From contig NZ_KB893245.1 in NCBI RefSeq assembly GCF_000374065.1, forward strand, positions 744,001 to 808,000: a stretch of 64,000 nt of DNA. The letters are read 5' to 3'. The translations under genes and the position numbers were made by a program. Shown piece after piece: positions 42,641 through 52,500 of the stretch. The notes below the pieces were generated by a model. It made no database searches. It had not been told where the DNA came from and was given only the letters and a program-made list of their open reading frames with translations. Positions within the stretch are counted from its first letter, which is position 1; every line of letters begins with the position of its first letter. The DNA comes from Spirosoma luteum DSM 19990. GTDB taxonomy: Bacteria > Bacteroidota > Bacteroidia > Cytophagales > Spirosomataceae.

Positions 42641-43498
42641 TCACCGCTTCTCAATGCCATCCAGCACCCGTCGAATTACGTTAGCGCGTTGCATAAATTC
42701 CAGGGAAGTCGCCACGTCCTGATTGTCTATTACCTGCTTAAATTGTTGTAGAAACTCAATGTAAGCCGTGAGGGCATCAGAAACATTTGTCCGGTTCTGA
42801 TCGAAAATGGGGGCCCACATCTGCGGAGAACTTTTGGCCAGTCGCACTGTTGAGCTAAAGCCCGTGCTGGCCATATCGAAAATGGTTTGCTGGTCTTTTT
42901 CTTTTTCCAGTACCGTCAGGCCCAGGGCAAATGCGCTGATATGACTCAGGTGCGACACATACGCCAGGTGCAGGTCATGCTCTTGCGGAGTCATGTAAAA
43001 CAGTTTCATACCAATATCCCGGAACAGGCTTTCGGCCATGGTTACGGAATCGGGCAGACTTTTCTCGCGGGCGCAGATGATGAGGTTTTTACCGGGTAGC
43101 AACTCCCGGAAAGCAGCACCCGGACCGGAGTTTTCGGTGCCGGCCATGGGGTGAGCCGCTACAAACTGCGCCCGTTTGGGGTGGGCATCTGCTACGGCAC
43201 AGATTGTTTCTTTAGTAGAGCCTAAATCCAGCACGGTTGCGCCCGGCGGCAGGTGGTCCAGTACCGTAGGCAGCAGGCTGATGATAATGTTTACGGGCGT
43301 GGCCATGATAACCAGCGTACTTTGTGCAATCGCTTCCGGAAGCGGCATCACCTCGTCCACAATACCTTTTGCCAGGGCCAGTTGTCCGTTCACGGGCGAC
43401 GCATCGACACCAATAAACCGCATTTTTGGATACTTTTCGCGAACGGAGAGGGCAAACGAGCCGCCAAGGAGGCCAACACCAATAATGGAAATAGTCAT
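42641..43498 (-). CDS. tyrA: Prephenate dehydrogenase
   Basis: TyrA oxidatively decarboxylates prephenate to 4-hydroxyphenylpyruvate in tyrosine synthesis. The 285-residue protein has the NAD loop GVGLLGGSFA (7-16), LDLGSTK and the catalytic HPMAGTENSG near 115-124, followed by a helical dimerisation domain. No chorismate-mutase or ACT domain is fused. Its ATG overlaps the stop of the aminotransferase gene by 4 bases. The short operon (Nudix, aminotransferase, tyrA) would make tyrosine from prephenate. Confidence 0.93.
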   Translation of the reverse strand: MTISIIGVGLLGGSFALSVREKYPKMRFIGVDASPVNGQLALAKGIVDEVMPLPEAIAQSTLVIMATPVNIIISLLPTVLDHLPPGATVLDLGSTKETICAVADAHPKRAQFVAAHPMAGTENSGPGAAFRELLPGKNLIICAREKSLPDSVTMAESLFRDIGMKLFYMTPQEHDLHLAYVSHLSHISAFALGLTVLEKEKDQQTIFDMASTGFSSTVRLAKSSPQMWAPIFDQNRTNVSDALTAYIEFLQQFKQVIDNQDVATSLEFMQRANVIRRVLDGIEKR

Positions 43499-44667
43499 AG
43501 CATTATTCGTTTTACTGCTTCGTTAATTCGTTCTTCACTCACGCACAGGGATACCCGCACGTACCGGCTGCCTTTCGGGCCGAAAATGAAGCCCGGTGCA
43601 ATGAAGACGTGTTTTTGCAGGAGCAACTCATTCACGAAACGCTCCGCGGAGTTGACCGAGTCGGGGAGTTTTGCCCAGATGAACAGCCCTTCCTGATCGG
43701 TGGTGTAGGTGCAGCCCAGCGCATCCAGAAAGGCGTGAACGGCGTCCAGCCGACCCTGATAGACGGCGTTGCGTTCGCGATGCCAGTCGTCGGAGTTGGC
43801 TAAGGCTTCGGTGGCTGCATCCAGAAGGGGCTTGAATTGTCCGGAATCAATGTTGCTCTTGATGGTGAGTACGGCATCCACATAGGGTTTTGCGGCTGCC
43901 ATCCAGCCCATGCGCCACCCTGCCATGTTGTGTGACTTGCTCAGTGAATTTAGTTCGATTGCCACTTCCTTCGCCCCGTCGATAGAAAGCAGACTGATGG
44001 GGGGCTTCTTGTTCAGAATCAGGCTGTAAGGATTGTCGTGACAAAGTAGCAGTTCATGGTCGTGCGCAAACCGAACGGCCTGTTCAAACAGCGCTTTGGT
44101 AGCGGGTGCCCCGGTGGGCATGTGCGGATAGTTCAGCCAGATGATTTTTGTTCGTTTTTCCGACCCATTATCCATAACTAAATCAGCCATCGCCTGCCAG
44201 TCGGGTTGCCAGCCCTGATGTTCCAGCAAGGGGTATTCCAGCACGCTGGCACCCACCATCTGGCTAACGGCCCGGTAAGCGGGGTAGCCCAGTTCGGGAA
44301 CCAGTACGCCATCCCCTTCATTCAAAAAGGTCAGGGAGAGGTGTGTAATACCTTCTTTCGAGCCTATCAGGGGTAATATTTCCGTGTCGGGGTTCAGCGT
44401 GACGCCGTACGTATGACTGTAAAACCGGGCAATAGCCTGCCGAAGGGGCGGGGTACCTTTGTACGGCTGGTAGCCATGCGAGGTAGGTTGCTGGGCCGAC
44501 CGAATCAGGGTGTCGATAGTGTTGGCCGAAGGCATCATATCCGGATTGCCAATTCCCAGATTGATAATGTCATGACCGGCTGCCTGCAGTTGGCGGACTT
44601 CGGCCAGTTTGACGGAGAAATAGTACTCCTGCGTTTGATTCGCGCGGTGGGCAAGGGGAATAATCAT
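43495..44667 (-). CDS. PLP-dependent aminotransferase (aromatic/aspartate type)
   Basis: The 390-residue fold-type I enzyme has LGIGNPD (37-43), the substrate-side NYPHMPTG (179-186) and the PLP lysine in SLSKSHNMAGWRMGW (Lys244). It resembles aromatic and LL-diaminopimelate aminotransferases; its coupling to tyrA (4-base overlap) points to tyrosine or phenylalanine as product. A 4-base overlap also joins it to the upstream Nudix gene. The exact substrate is not proved. Confidence 0.92.
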   Translation of the reverse strand: MIIPLAHRANQTQEYYFSVKLAEVRQLQAAGHDIINLGIGNPDMMPSANTIDTLIRSAQQPTSHGYQPYKGTPPLRQAIARFYSHTYGVTLNPDTEILPLIGSKEGITHLSLTFLNEGDGVLVPELGYPAYRAVSQMVGASVLEYPLLEHQGWQPDWQAMADLVMDNGSEKRTKIIWLNYPHMPTGAPATKALFEQAVRFAHDHELLLCHDNPYSLILNKKPPISLLSIDGAKEVAIELNSLSKSHNMAGWRMGWMAAAKPYVDAVLTIKSNIDSGQFKPLLDAATEALANSDDWHRERNAVYQGRLDAVHAFLDALGCTYTTDQEGLFIWAKLPDSVNSAERFVNELLLQKHVFIAPGFIFGPKGSRYVRVSLCVSEERINEAVKRIML

Positions 44668-45215
44668 AATGTTAACAGGTATTTCAGTAACGGAGCCAGA
44701 TGAAGTGACTGCATCATCTCTCCGTTTTCAATAATGGCCATAGTCCGTTCGGGAGAAACGACATGGATGGTAATTTCTTCCGTGATTTCCAGGTGCTGGG
44801 GTTTTAATTTCTGAACGCCCGTTGCCAGAAAGGAATAGGTCAGGTTGGCGTGCGTGCCGGGATTGGCGGAGAGAGTCATCAGGGGTTCCCATTCGCCACC
44901 ACCAAAACCCGTTTCTTCCAGTAGTTCGCGCTGAGCTGACACCAGTGGGTCTTCGCCGGGGTCAATAACGCCCGCGCAAAGTTCGTAGTGAACACCGGCA
45001 ATGCCATGCCGGTACTGCCGAATCAGAACCAGCTGCTTATCGGTCGTAACGGCCACTACATTTACCCAATTGGGGTATTCGAGAATAAAGTAATCAGGAA
45101 TAACGCCACCGCCTTCCATACGGATAGCATCTTTGCGAACGGTAAACCAGGGCAGTTGATGAATGTATTCAGAGGATTCAACCTGCCAGGGTCGGGGATC
45201 ATTGTCGGGATTCAT
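44664..45215 (-). CDS. Nudix hydrolase
   Basis: The 183-residue protein has a perfect Nudix box: Gly82, Glu88, Arg96-Glu97, Glu100-Glu101 and Gly103 (spacing Gx5Ex7REUxEExGU). It resembles ADP-ribose pyrophosphatases, with LIRQYRHG before the box. The substrate is likely a nucleoside diphosphate linked to a sugar or cofactor. It is first in the operon with the aminotransferase and tyrA; the metabolic link to tyrosine synthesis is unclear. Confidence 0.93.
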   Translation of the reverse strand: MNPDNDPRPWQVESSEYIHQLPWFTVRKDAIRMEGGGVIPDYFILEYPNWVNVVAVTTDKQLVLIRQYRHGIAGVHYELCAGVIDPGEDPLVSAQRELLEETGFGGGEWEPLMTLSANPGTHANLTYSFLATGVQKLKPQHLEITEEITIHVVSPERTMAIIENGEMMQSLHLAPLLKYLLTL

Positions 45216-45441
45216 GCCGCAAAGGTAACGAGACCGGATGGACTAATGTATCGGGGAAGCCTACGTATTGTTCCCCCTTCTGGCACAGCTAACCCTGTTT
45301 GCCGGTTCGATAGGAGTGACAGGCAGTTACCATCAGGCCAGATATAATAGCCCCGCAAAATACGGCTGAAATCAGGGCTTTTTTGCTGGGCCCATATTAA
45401 CCGCGCCGTCCAATTCGTTGTAGAGTGGACTTTTGCCGCTT

Positions 45442-45449
45442 TACCTTTG
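45442..45449 (+). promoter_or_regulatory. Candidate -7 promoter element for the lipoprotein gene
   Basis: TACCTTTG fits TAnnTTTG exactly and lies 21 bases before the ATG at 45471. A GTTG at 45417-45420, 21 bases upstream, is a fair -33 match. This is the best-placed pair of promoter elements found in the window. Confidence 0.5.
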
Positions 45450-45470
45450 GTTCGTATTCTTCGTGACGTG

Positions 45471-46061
45471 ATGAAAAACCTGATTTCTCCTGCCATTGCT
45501 GTCTTACTCCTTTTCCTGTGTTCCTGCCATCGGCCTGTTGCCTATTTTCAGCCAACATTCCATCCTGTGGCAGCCAGAGTAGCGGTTAAGCCTGCACCTG
45601 TTTCTGAAGTCAGCACCGCCCCCAACCCGTCTGTTTCGGAGAACCCGCCGATGGCTGAATCCCCCGTTCCGGCCACTCAGGTTGTTGCCCGCCAAAGCCG
45701 CGAGCCGATGCAGGAAATGGGTAGTCAACTCCACCGCCGAATGGCCCGGACACAATCACTGCTGGAAACGTCAGCCCAAAAGAGCAGCCCGCAGCAGCCG
45801 CAGCCCAAACCAAAGCCCCAGAAAAAGCTCAAACTGGGTAATCAGATTCGGCAGGGCCTGGGCATGAAACTGCGACCGGAACTAAACTGGTGGCAGCGTA
45901 TCAGCTGGAAGCTCAAAGCGTCGGTACTGATCATTCTGGTAGCTGTTCTATTCGCCGTTCTGCACATCACTATACTGGCCGTTATTTTCGGTATTCTCGG
46001 CGCATTCCTGCTCATTACAGGACTCAAGCGGTCATTCAAAGTCAAGCGCCCCTGGTTCTAG
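45471..46061 (+). CDS. Putative lipoprotein with C-terminal membrane segments
   Basis: The 196-residue product starts with MKNLISPAIAVLLLFLCSC, a lipoprotein signal whose lipidated cysteine would be in CSC. A Pro/Ser-rich middle (about 25-75) and a Gln/Pro/Lys-rich basic stretch (about 105-125) follow. The end has two hydrophobic segments (about 146-185) and a basic tail. A lipoprotein with extra membrane helices is unusual. No domain is recognised. Its stop overlaps that of the convergent nucleoside hydrolase gene by 4 bases. Confidence 0.75.
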   Translation: MKNLISPAIAVLLLFLCSCHRPVAYFQPTFHPVAARVAVKPAPVSEVSTAPNPSVSENPPMAESPVPATQVVARQSREPMQEMGSQLHRRMARTQSLLETSAQKSSPQQPQPKPKPQKKLKLGNQIRQGLGMKLRPELNWWQRISWKLKASVLIILVAVLFAVLHITILAVIFGILGAFLLITGLKRSFKVKRPWF

Positions 46062-46996
46062 GGAAGTTTCTGGACGGCATCGTAAATCAGGTTCATATAC
46101 CGCTCCCGGTCGACGTCGTACACGACTTCGGCGTTAGCAGGCTGCTTCATGATGTCAAAAAAGTCGACGACGGTAGTTCCTGTCGTCAACGTCCCCGTTG
46201 TCTCGACGGCTACGTAGCAGGATTTTGATGTAAACATCGTTGGGTCGATGAGCCAGGCAATGGCGCAGGGGTCATGCAGGGCTGCCCCACCGTTTAGTTC
46301 CGGCCGTTCGCGCCGGTAAAAAATGGAGAAGAAATCCATTAATTCGGCCACTACCTGCCCTGTCTTATTCCCAATGGCCCGAAACCGATCAATATCTTTC
46401 TGAAAGACCAACGCTTTGTGCGTTACATCCAGGCCACACATGATGATGGGTACACCGGAACTGAATACCACCGCGGCTGCTTCGGGGTCGACGTAGATGT
46501 TGAATTCGGCCGTTGGGGTCATGTTGCCTCGGAAAGCACCACCGCCCATTAGTGAAATGCGTTCAATTTTTGGCTTCAGGTGTGGGTACGCCAGTAAAAA
46601 CGTGGCAATGTTGGTTAACGGACCTGTTGGTACAAGAGTTATTTTCTCCGGACTCTCCGTCAGGATACGGGCCATCGCTTCTACCGCCGACTGAGATTCG
46701 GGCTGCTGCGTAGGTTCGGGAAGCGACGGCCCATCCATACCCATTTCGCCGTGTACGTAGTCGGCAATTATCAGGTTCCGAAAGAGCGGTTTATCGCATC
46801 CTTTGTACACCGGAATATCGGTTTCCAGTAAATGCAGAATTTTTAGGGCGTTTTTCAGCGTTTTTTCCTGCGTTTGGTTGCCAGCGGATGTCGTAATGGC
46901 TTTAATATCAAACAGGCCACTGCCAATGGCCAGCATCAGCATCACGGCATCATCGTGACCGGGATCGCAGTCAATAAGTATGGGTAATTTTTTCAT
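46058..46996 (-). CDS. Nucleoside hydrolase
   Basis: The 312-residue enzyme hydrolyses the N-glycosidic bond of nucleosides. The N-terminal IDCDPGHDDAVM is the Ca-binding DxDxxxDD signature. Later LVPTGPLTNIATFL and a metal-site segment, ALHDPCAIAWL, with the catalytic-side His/Asp, are seen. Substrate (inosine/uridine or other) cannot be fixed. It lies alone, divergent from the efflux operon and convergent with the lipoprotein gene. Confidence 0.93.
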   Translation of the reverse strand: MKKLPILIDCDPGHDDAVMLMLAIGSGLFDIKAITTSAGNQTQEKTLKNALKILHLLETDIPVYKGCDKPLFRNLIIADYVHGEMGMDGPSLPEPTQQPESQSAVEAMARILTESPEKITLVPTGPLTNIATFLLAYPHLKPKIERISLMGGGAFRGNMTPTAEFNIYVDPEAAAVVFSSGVPIIMCGLDVTHKALVFQKDIDRFRAIGNKTGQVVAELMDFFSIFYRRERPELNGGAALHDPCAIAWLIDPTMFTSKSCYVAVETTGTLTTGTTVVDFFDIMKQPANAEVVYDVDRERYMNLIYDAVQKLP

Positions 46997-47040
46997 TTAG
47001 TTTTATAAAACGTGTACTGACTAAGTTGGCTACAGGGGTT

Positions 47041-47065
47041 ATTACTCAATAATAAACTGAGTAAT
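47041..47065. promoter_or_regulatory. AT-rich inverted repeat in the efflux operon promoter region
   Basis: ATTACTCA (47041-47048) and TGAGTAAT (47058-47065) are exact reverse complements 9 bases apart, in the gap between divergent genes. The spacing is like that of a dimeric regulator's operator. No metal-sensing regulator gene is adjacent. Confidence 0.35.
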
Positions 47066-47163
47066 TTTAACTATCTTTTAATAGTAATTTTAGAATGTTT
47101 TAATTGGAAAAATCGGGTTTTGGGCCGCGAATACTGTTGGTTTGCATTGTTTTTACACGTCGA

Positions 47164-48453
47164 ATGATTCTGCGAAAAATAATCGTTAAACTGCTGTTAA
47201 TCTGGGTGCTTCCTATACCCACTTTTGCACAGAGGATACTGACCCTGCAACAGACGTTGCAGCAAGTTCGTGAAAATAGCCCTGCGTTGCGCGTCGAGCG
47301 ATTCAATATCAACGCTGCTCAGGCCGACCAGACTACGGCTAACCTCCGCCCCAATCCTGTTTTAAATAACCAGACGCTGTTTCAACTAAGCAATACGCCC
47401 GTTCCCGGCGTTGAAAATGTTGGCTTGCTAAATCGGCAACGGCGCCAATTTTGGTTGCAGGCTACCAAGGAATACGATATTTATGGCAAACGCACGTACC
47501 GCAACCGTCTCGCCGAAGCCAACACGAATCTGGTCGTCCGAAGTGTAGCCGAAACGGAGCGCAACCTGCTGTTCGATGCGGCCAACCGGTTTCTGGATGC
47601 CTGGTATGCCCGCATTCAACTTGCCCTGCTGCAACGCGCCAAAGCCAATGTTGATACGCTGGTGCAGTTGAATAAAGTGCGACTCAAAAATCTGGTCATT
47701 ACCAATACCGACCTCACCCGGACGCAATTGATTTCGGATCAATACGCCATTCAGACCCGCACTGCCCGGCAGGAGTTTCGCAATCGCCTGAACGAATTGC
47801 AGCTAGTGGTAGGCTCGGCCGATAGCATCAATGTGTTCCTGAACGACTCAATTATCAGCCCGGTTCTCAATAATCCACTGGCCCTGTATCCAAACGTAAC
47901 GGCTAGTGCCGACAGTCTGTTTCAACTGGCTTCAACCAGCAGAACAGACGTAAGGGTGGCCGAGGCCAATCTGGAAGCGGCCCGGCGCAATATAGACCTC
48001 CAGCAGGTATTGGCCAAACCACGCAACGAAGCGGGCCTTATCTGGAACCCGCAGAATTCGGTGCCCTATGCGGGCGTTTTTCTAACGCTCGAGTTGCCAG
48101 TATACAGCCGGAATCAGGGTGAAATTCAGAAAGCGAGGGTATTGCAGGAACAGGCGCAGCAAGCGTCATCTTTAGTGCAGACGCGAATCCGGGCAGAGGT
48201 CAATACGGCCTACCAGTCGTTCGTAACCAGTCGGGAAAACGTTAATCACTACATCGACATTCGCCGGGATGCCGACCGGGTACTCGCGTCCGTTCGCTAC
48301 GCATATCTGCGCGGAGCCACCACGCTTATTGACTTGCTCCAGGCCCAAAGTTCATGGTTCGATACGCAAACTGCTTATTATCAAATTCTTTATACCTACC
48401 GACAAAACTACGTCCGGCTTATTTACGCCACGGGGCAAATTAACGCGTACTAA
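47164..48453 (+). CDS. TolC family outer-membrane efflux protein
   Basis: The 429-residue product has a signal peptide (KLLLIWVLPIPTFAQ) and two OEP repeats rich in long helices: TLQQTLQQVRENSPALRVER at the start and NIDLQQVLAKPRNEAGL in the second half, with GATTLIDLLQAQSSW as the usual later motif. It forms the outer-membrane channel for the downstream adaptor and RND pump, as CusC/CzcC does. ATG 47164 is preferred to an upstream TTG. The substrate is a metal cation judging from the pump. Confidence 0.92.
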   Translation: MILRKIIVKLLLIWVLPIPTFAQRILTLQQTLQQVRENSPALRVERFNINAAQADQTTANLRPNPVLNNQTLFQLSNTPVPGVENVGLLNRQRRQFWLQATKEYDIYGKRTYRNRLAEANTNLVVRSVAETERNLLFDAANRFLDAWYARIQLALLQRAKANVDTLVQLNKVRLKNLVITNTDLTRTQLISDQYAIQTRTARQEFRNRLNELQLVVGSADSINVFLNDSIISPVLNNPLALYPNVTASADSLFQLASTSRTDVRVAEANLEAARRNIDLQQVLAKPRNEAGLIWNPQNSVPYAGVFLTLELPVYSRNQGEIQKARVLQEQAQQASSLVQTRIRAEVNTAYQSFVTSRENVNHYIDIRRDADRVLASVRYAYLRGATTLIDLLQAQSSWFDTQTAYYQILYTYRQNYVRLIYATGQINAY

Positions 48454-48531
48454 AGGTGTCATAAGTATCAACCCATCTTTTTTATCTCAATAGATTGGTT
48501 GATACTCAGATGCCTTCACCCAGTAAAAAAC

Positions 48532-49488
48532 ATGAAACTATATTCAATTCTGCTATTGATTCTGCTGGCCACTGCCTGCAAGGAAAAGCCAAAACCCGTT
48601 GTGCAGTCGATACCACGACCGGAAATAAGTGCGGACGGTGGCAGGATTACGTTTCCCGATTCGGTCATGATGCGCGCTTTTACTACACAGGCAGCCCGTG
48701 CGTCGGCGATTCGCACTGATTTTTCCGCACCGGGCCACGTAGCGGCAATGGTTGTTCGGTCGGTAGAGAATCCCGCCGAACGGCTCGTCCTGTTTGATGA
48801 ACCCGGCCTGTCTAACAATTATACTGCCATTTTGCAGCACCGGATTAATATTCAGACGGAACGTGGTAATCTGGAGCGGGTGCGCGATTTGCAGGCTCAC
48901 GGCGCGGCTTCGGGTAAAGAAGTGATTGAAGCCCAAACGCAGTTGGCGAATGAAGAAGCGGCTATCATTTCGGATGAGGCTACGCTGAAACTGGCTGGTT
49001 TCGATCCTAAAGAACTCCGCCGGGCAGCTCCGAACACGATACTGGTCGTTTGCGAAATTCCCGAAAACCAGTTTGGCAGTATCCGTAAGGGACTAGCCTG
49101 TACCCTCAATTTCACGGCTTTCCCTAATGAGAAATTTACGGGCCGAATCGACAATGTGAATGATTATGTGGATAATACGACCCGGCAAATTAAGCTTCGT
49201 ATCTCCGTTGCCAACCCCGACGGTCGGCTGAAAGCGGGCATGTTTGCTACCGTTCAGTTTGGCATAGCGGAGGGTAATGCCATGACCGTCTCGCGCGATG
49301 CTGTCGTTACCGTTCAGGGCAGTGATTATGTTTTTGTTCAAACTGGACATAAAACCATAGAACGCCGGGCCGTACAGCTCGGTCAGCAACGCGCCGACCA
49401 CATGGTGGTCCAGAGTGGCCTGACTGATAATGATAAGGTTGTAGTAGAAAACGTGATGCAATTGAAAGGGTTAAGTTTTGGCTATTAA
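48532..49488 (+). CDS. RND efflux periplasmic adaptor, lipoprotein form
   Basis: This membrane-fusion protein links pump and channel. The 318-residue product has a lipobox, LLLILLATAC, so it is probably lipid-anchored in the inner membrane. The beta-barrel domain (CTLNFTAFPNEKFTGRIDNV) and the usual C-terminal membrane-proximal part (AVQLGQQRADHMVVQSGL) are present. The N-terminal lipoyl half looks short. ATG 48532 gives the lipoprotein start; an upstream TTG is less likely. The next gene, the pump, follows after an inverted repeat. Confidence 0.9.
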   Translation: MKLYSILLLILLATACKEKPKPVVQSIPRPEISADGGRITFPDSVMMRAFTTQAARASAIRTDFSAPGHVAAMVVRSVENPAERLVLFDEPGLSNNYTAILQHRINIQTERGNLERVRDLQAHGAASGKEVIEAQTQLANEEAAIISDEATLKLAGFDPKELRRAAPNTILVVCEIPENQFGSIRKGLACTLNFTAFPNEKFTGRIDNVNDYVDNTTRQIKLRISVANPDGRLKAGMFATVQFGIAEGNAMTVSRDAVVTVQGSDYVFVQTGHKTIERRAVQLGQQRADHMVVQSGLTDNDKVVVENVMQLKGLSFGY

Positions 49489-49492
49489 AAGA

Positions 49493-49574
49493 GAATGATG
49501 AATGATGAAGTATACATGATGAATTAAGCCGATCACACAGACACTCATCATGTATACTTCATCACTTATCATTC
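49493..49574. repeat. 30-bp near-perfect inverted repeat inside the efflux operon
   Basis: Bases 49493-49522 and 49545-49574 are reverse complements with 28 of 30 matches around a 22-base loop. It lies between the adaptor stop and the pump start. In RNA it would form a strong hairpin without a long T run after it. Confidence 0.7.
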
Positions 49575-49583
49575 GTAAAACGG

Positions 49584-52500
49584 ATGATTCAGAAACTGAT
49601 AACACTTTCCCTCCGCAATCGCTGGGCGGTAGTTGGGCTGGCTATCGCGGTTATGGGGCTGGGCCTTTGGTGCTTTAAACTGCTCAAGATTGAAGCCTAT
49701 CCGGATATTGCCGATACCAACGTCATTATCATTTCCAAGTACGACGGTCGGGCCGCCGAGGAAGTAGAACAGCAGGTTACCATCCCGATTGAGCGGGTGC
49801 TGAACAACGTGCCGCATGTAACTGACCGCCGTTCCCGAACCATCTTTGGGCTATCGGTGGTGCAGTTGAACTTCGATGAAAACGTAACGGACTATTTTGC
49901 CAGGCAGCAGATTATCGAACGGCTCAGCAGTGCCCAACTGCCCGACGGCGTATCGCCCGAACTGGCTCCGCTCACTACGGCGGTAGGTGAAATTTATCGC
50001 TACGTAATTGAGGCTCCTGCCAGCATGACACCTATGCAACTGCGTGATTTGCAGGACTGGGTCATTATTCCGCAGCTGCTACAGGTGCCGGGCCTGGCCG
50101 ACGTTACCACCTTTGGCGGGCCTATTAAGCAATACCAGATTATTCCCGACCCGGCCAAACTCCGCAAGTACGACACTACCCTACAGGAGGTGATTGAGGC
50201 CGTTCAGAAAAACAATCAGAACACAGGAGGGAACATTATTGCCCGGGGAGGGCAGGGCTTTGCCGTGCGCGGACTGGGTGCACTCAAATCACCCGACGAT
50301 GTGCAGAATATTGTACTCAAAGCCAATGAAGGTGTACCCGTATTGCTGCGCGACGTGGCCAGCGTAGAAATCAATCCGCCTTCGCCATCGGGCATCCTGG
50401 GCTACCGCATTCCCAACGAAAAATTAGACGTAGTGGGCGCAACGGAAGGCATTGTATTACTAAGAAGGGGCGAAAACCCCAGCGAGGTGCTGGCGTTGCT
50501 GAAGGAGAAAATTGCCGACCTCGAAACGCGGGAACTACCCAAGGGCGTTCACTTGCGGGTACTATACGACCGGGGTTTTCTGATTGACCACTCGCTGGAA
50601 ACGGTAGCCCACACGCTCATTGAAGGGATTGCCATCGTTACCCTCCTGCTCGTGCTGTTTTTAGGTAGTTTGCGGGCGGCTTTGGTGGTTACGGTCACCA
50701 TACCCTTCTCACTGCTGTTTGCGTTCATCCTGATGAAATTAGTGGGTATTCCGGCTAACCTGCTGTCATTGGGAGCCATCGACTTCGGGATTATTGTGGA
50801 CGGGGCCAGCGTGATGGCAGTACACCTCATCCATCGATACCGCCACAGCCGCCCCAGCGACCGCGACGTGGGCATTGTACCCGTCACGACGAACTCGGCG
50901 AAGGAGGTAGCCCGGGAGATTTTTTTCTCCGTTACCATTATCATTCTGGCCTATTTGCCCATTTTGCTGATGCAACGGGTGGAGGGTAAGTTGTTTTCGC
51001 CCATGGCACTCACGCTGTCATTTGCCGTAATCGGGTCGCTCATTTGTGCCCTGACGGTTATTCCGGTGCTGACTTCATTCGCCTTCCGCAAAGCCTTTAC
51101 GCCCGGTGGAAAACCGCTGAAGGAATACAAAAACTTTCTGCTTACACCGCTGGAGCGAGGGTATAGGTGGCTGTTGTACTCGACGTTGTTCCGTGTACCC
51201 AAACTGGTGGTGGCTGTGGGTATGGTTATTGTACTGGTCATGATTGGCTTCGGGCTGAAACTCGGCACCGAATTTCTCCCTGAACTGGACGAAGGGTCTA
51301 TATTCATGCGGGCTTTCATGCCATCGGGCATCACAATTCAGGAAAACGCCAAGATTTCACCCAAAATCCGCGATATTATCAGTAAGTACAAACCGGTGAG
51401 CTTCGTCATTACGCAGGCTGGGCGCAATGATGACGGTACTGACCCTTTTCCGAGCGACCGTACCGAAATTCTAGTGGGTCTAAAAGAGTACAGTACCTGG
51501 TCGGATAGCATATCCAAGAAAGAAATTGTCCGTTCCATGCAAGGCGAATTGCAGGAAACCTTTCCGGGGGCGTTCTTCTCGTCGGGCCAGCCCATTATTG
51601 ACCAGGTGATGGAGATTGTAACCGGCAGCGCGGCCGATCTGGCTATTTCCATTGTGGGTAATGATTTGACGCTTATGCGGGCCAAAGCCGACAGCATTGC
51701 CGCTCTGGTGAAAAAGATGGATGGGGCCATATCGGTGAATATTGAGCAGGAAGGGCCGCAGGATCAGTTAGCCATCAAAATCAACCGCCCGGCCGCTGCC
51801 CGATACGGCATTAACGTGGCTGAAATCGAGAACCTGATAGAAGCGGCCATCGGCGGTAAAACCATCGGTACCATTTACGACGAAGCCAAACGGTACGATA
51901 TTATTGTTCGCTTCACGCCCGAAAGCCGGGGCAGTATTGACGCGATTCGGCAATTGCAGGTGCCATCGGCCACGGGGGCACTCATCCCCATGAACGAACT
52001 CGCCGATATCCGCTACGTACAGGGTCAGACGAATATTTACCGCCTAAATGGCAAGCGGATGGTGACGGTGCGCACCAATATTCGGGGCCGCGACCAGGGC
52101 GGTTTCGTAACCGAAATCAGCCAGAAAGTACGCGAGCACGTCACAATTCCCGAAGGCTATAGTATCATCTACGGCGGTCAGTACGAAAACCTCGAGCGGG
52201 CGGGCGGTCAGTTAGCCATCTCTATTCCATTGACTATCGAGGTAGTTTTTCTATTTCTGTTTATGCTCTATGGCAACGTACGCGACACGTTACTCACGCT
52301 TACCTGTCTGCTATTCGCGCTGGCGGGTGGTATTGGAGCGTTGTTGCTGCGGGGCTACAACTTCAACGTGTCGGCGGGGGTGGGCTTCGTGAGTATCTTC
52401 GGTATCTCGGTTATGGCGGGTGTGCTGCTGGTATCGGCCCTGAACCGGAATCTGACCGACATGAGTAAATCGTTGAAAGAAATTACCATCGAAACAGCAC

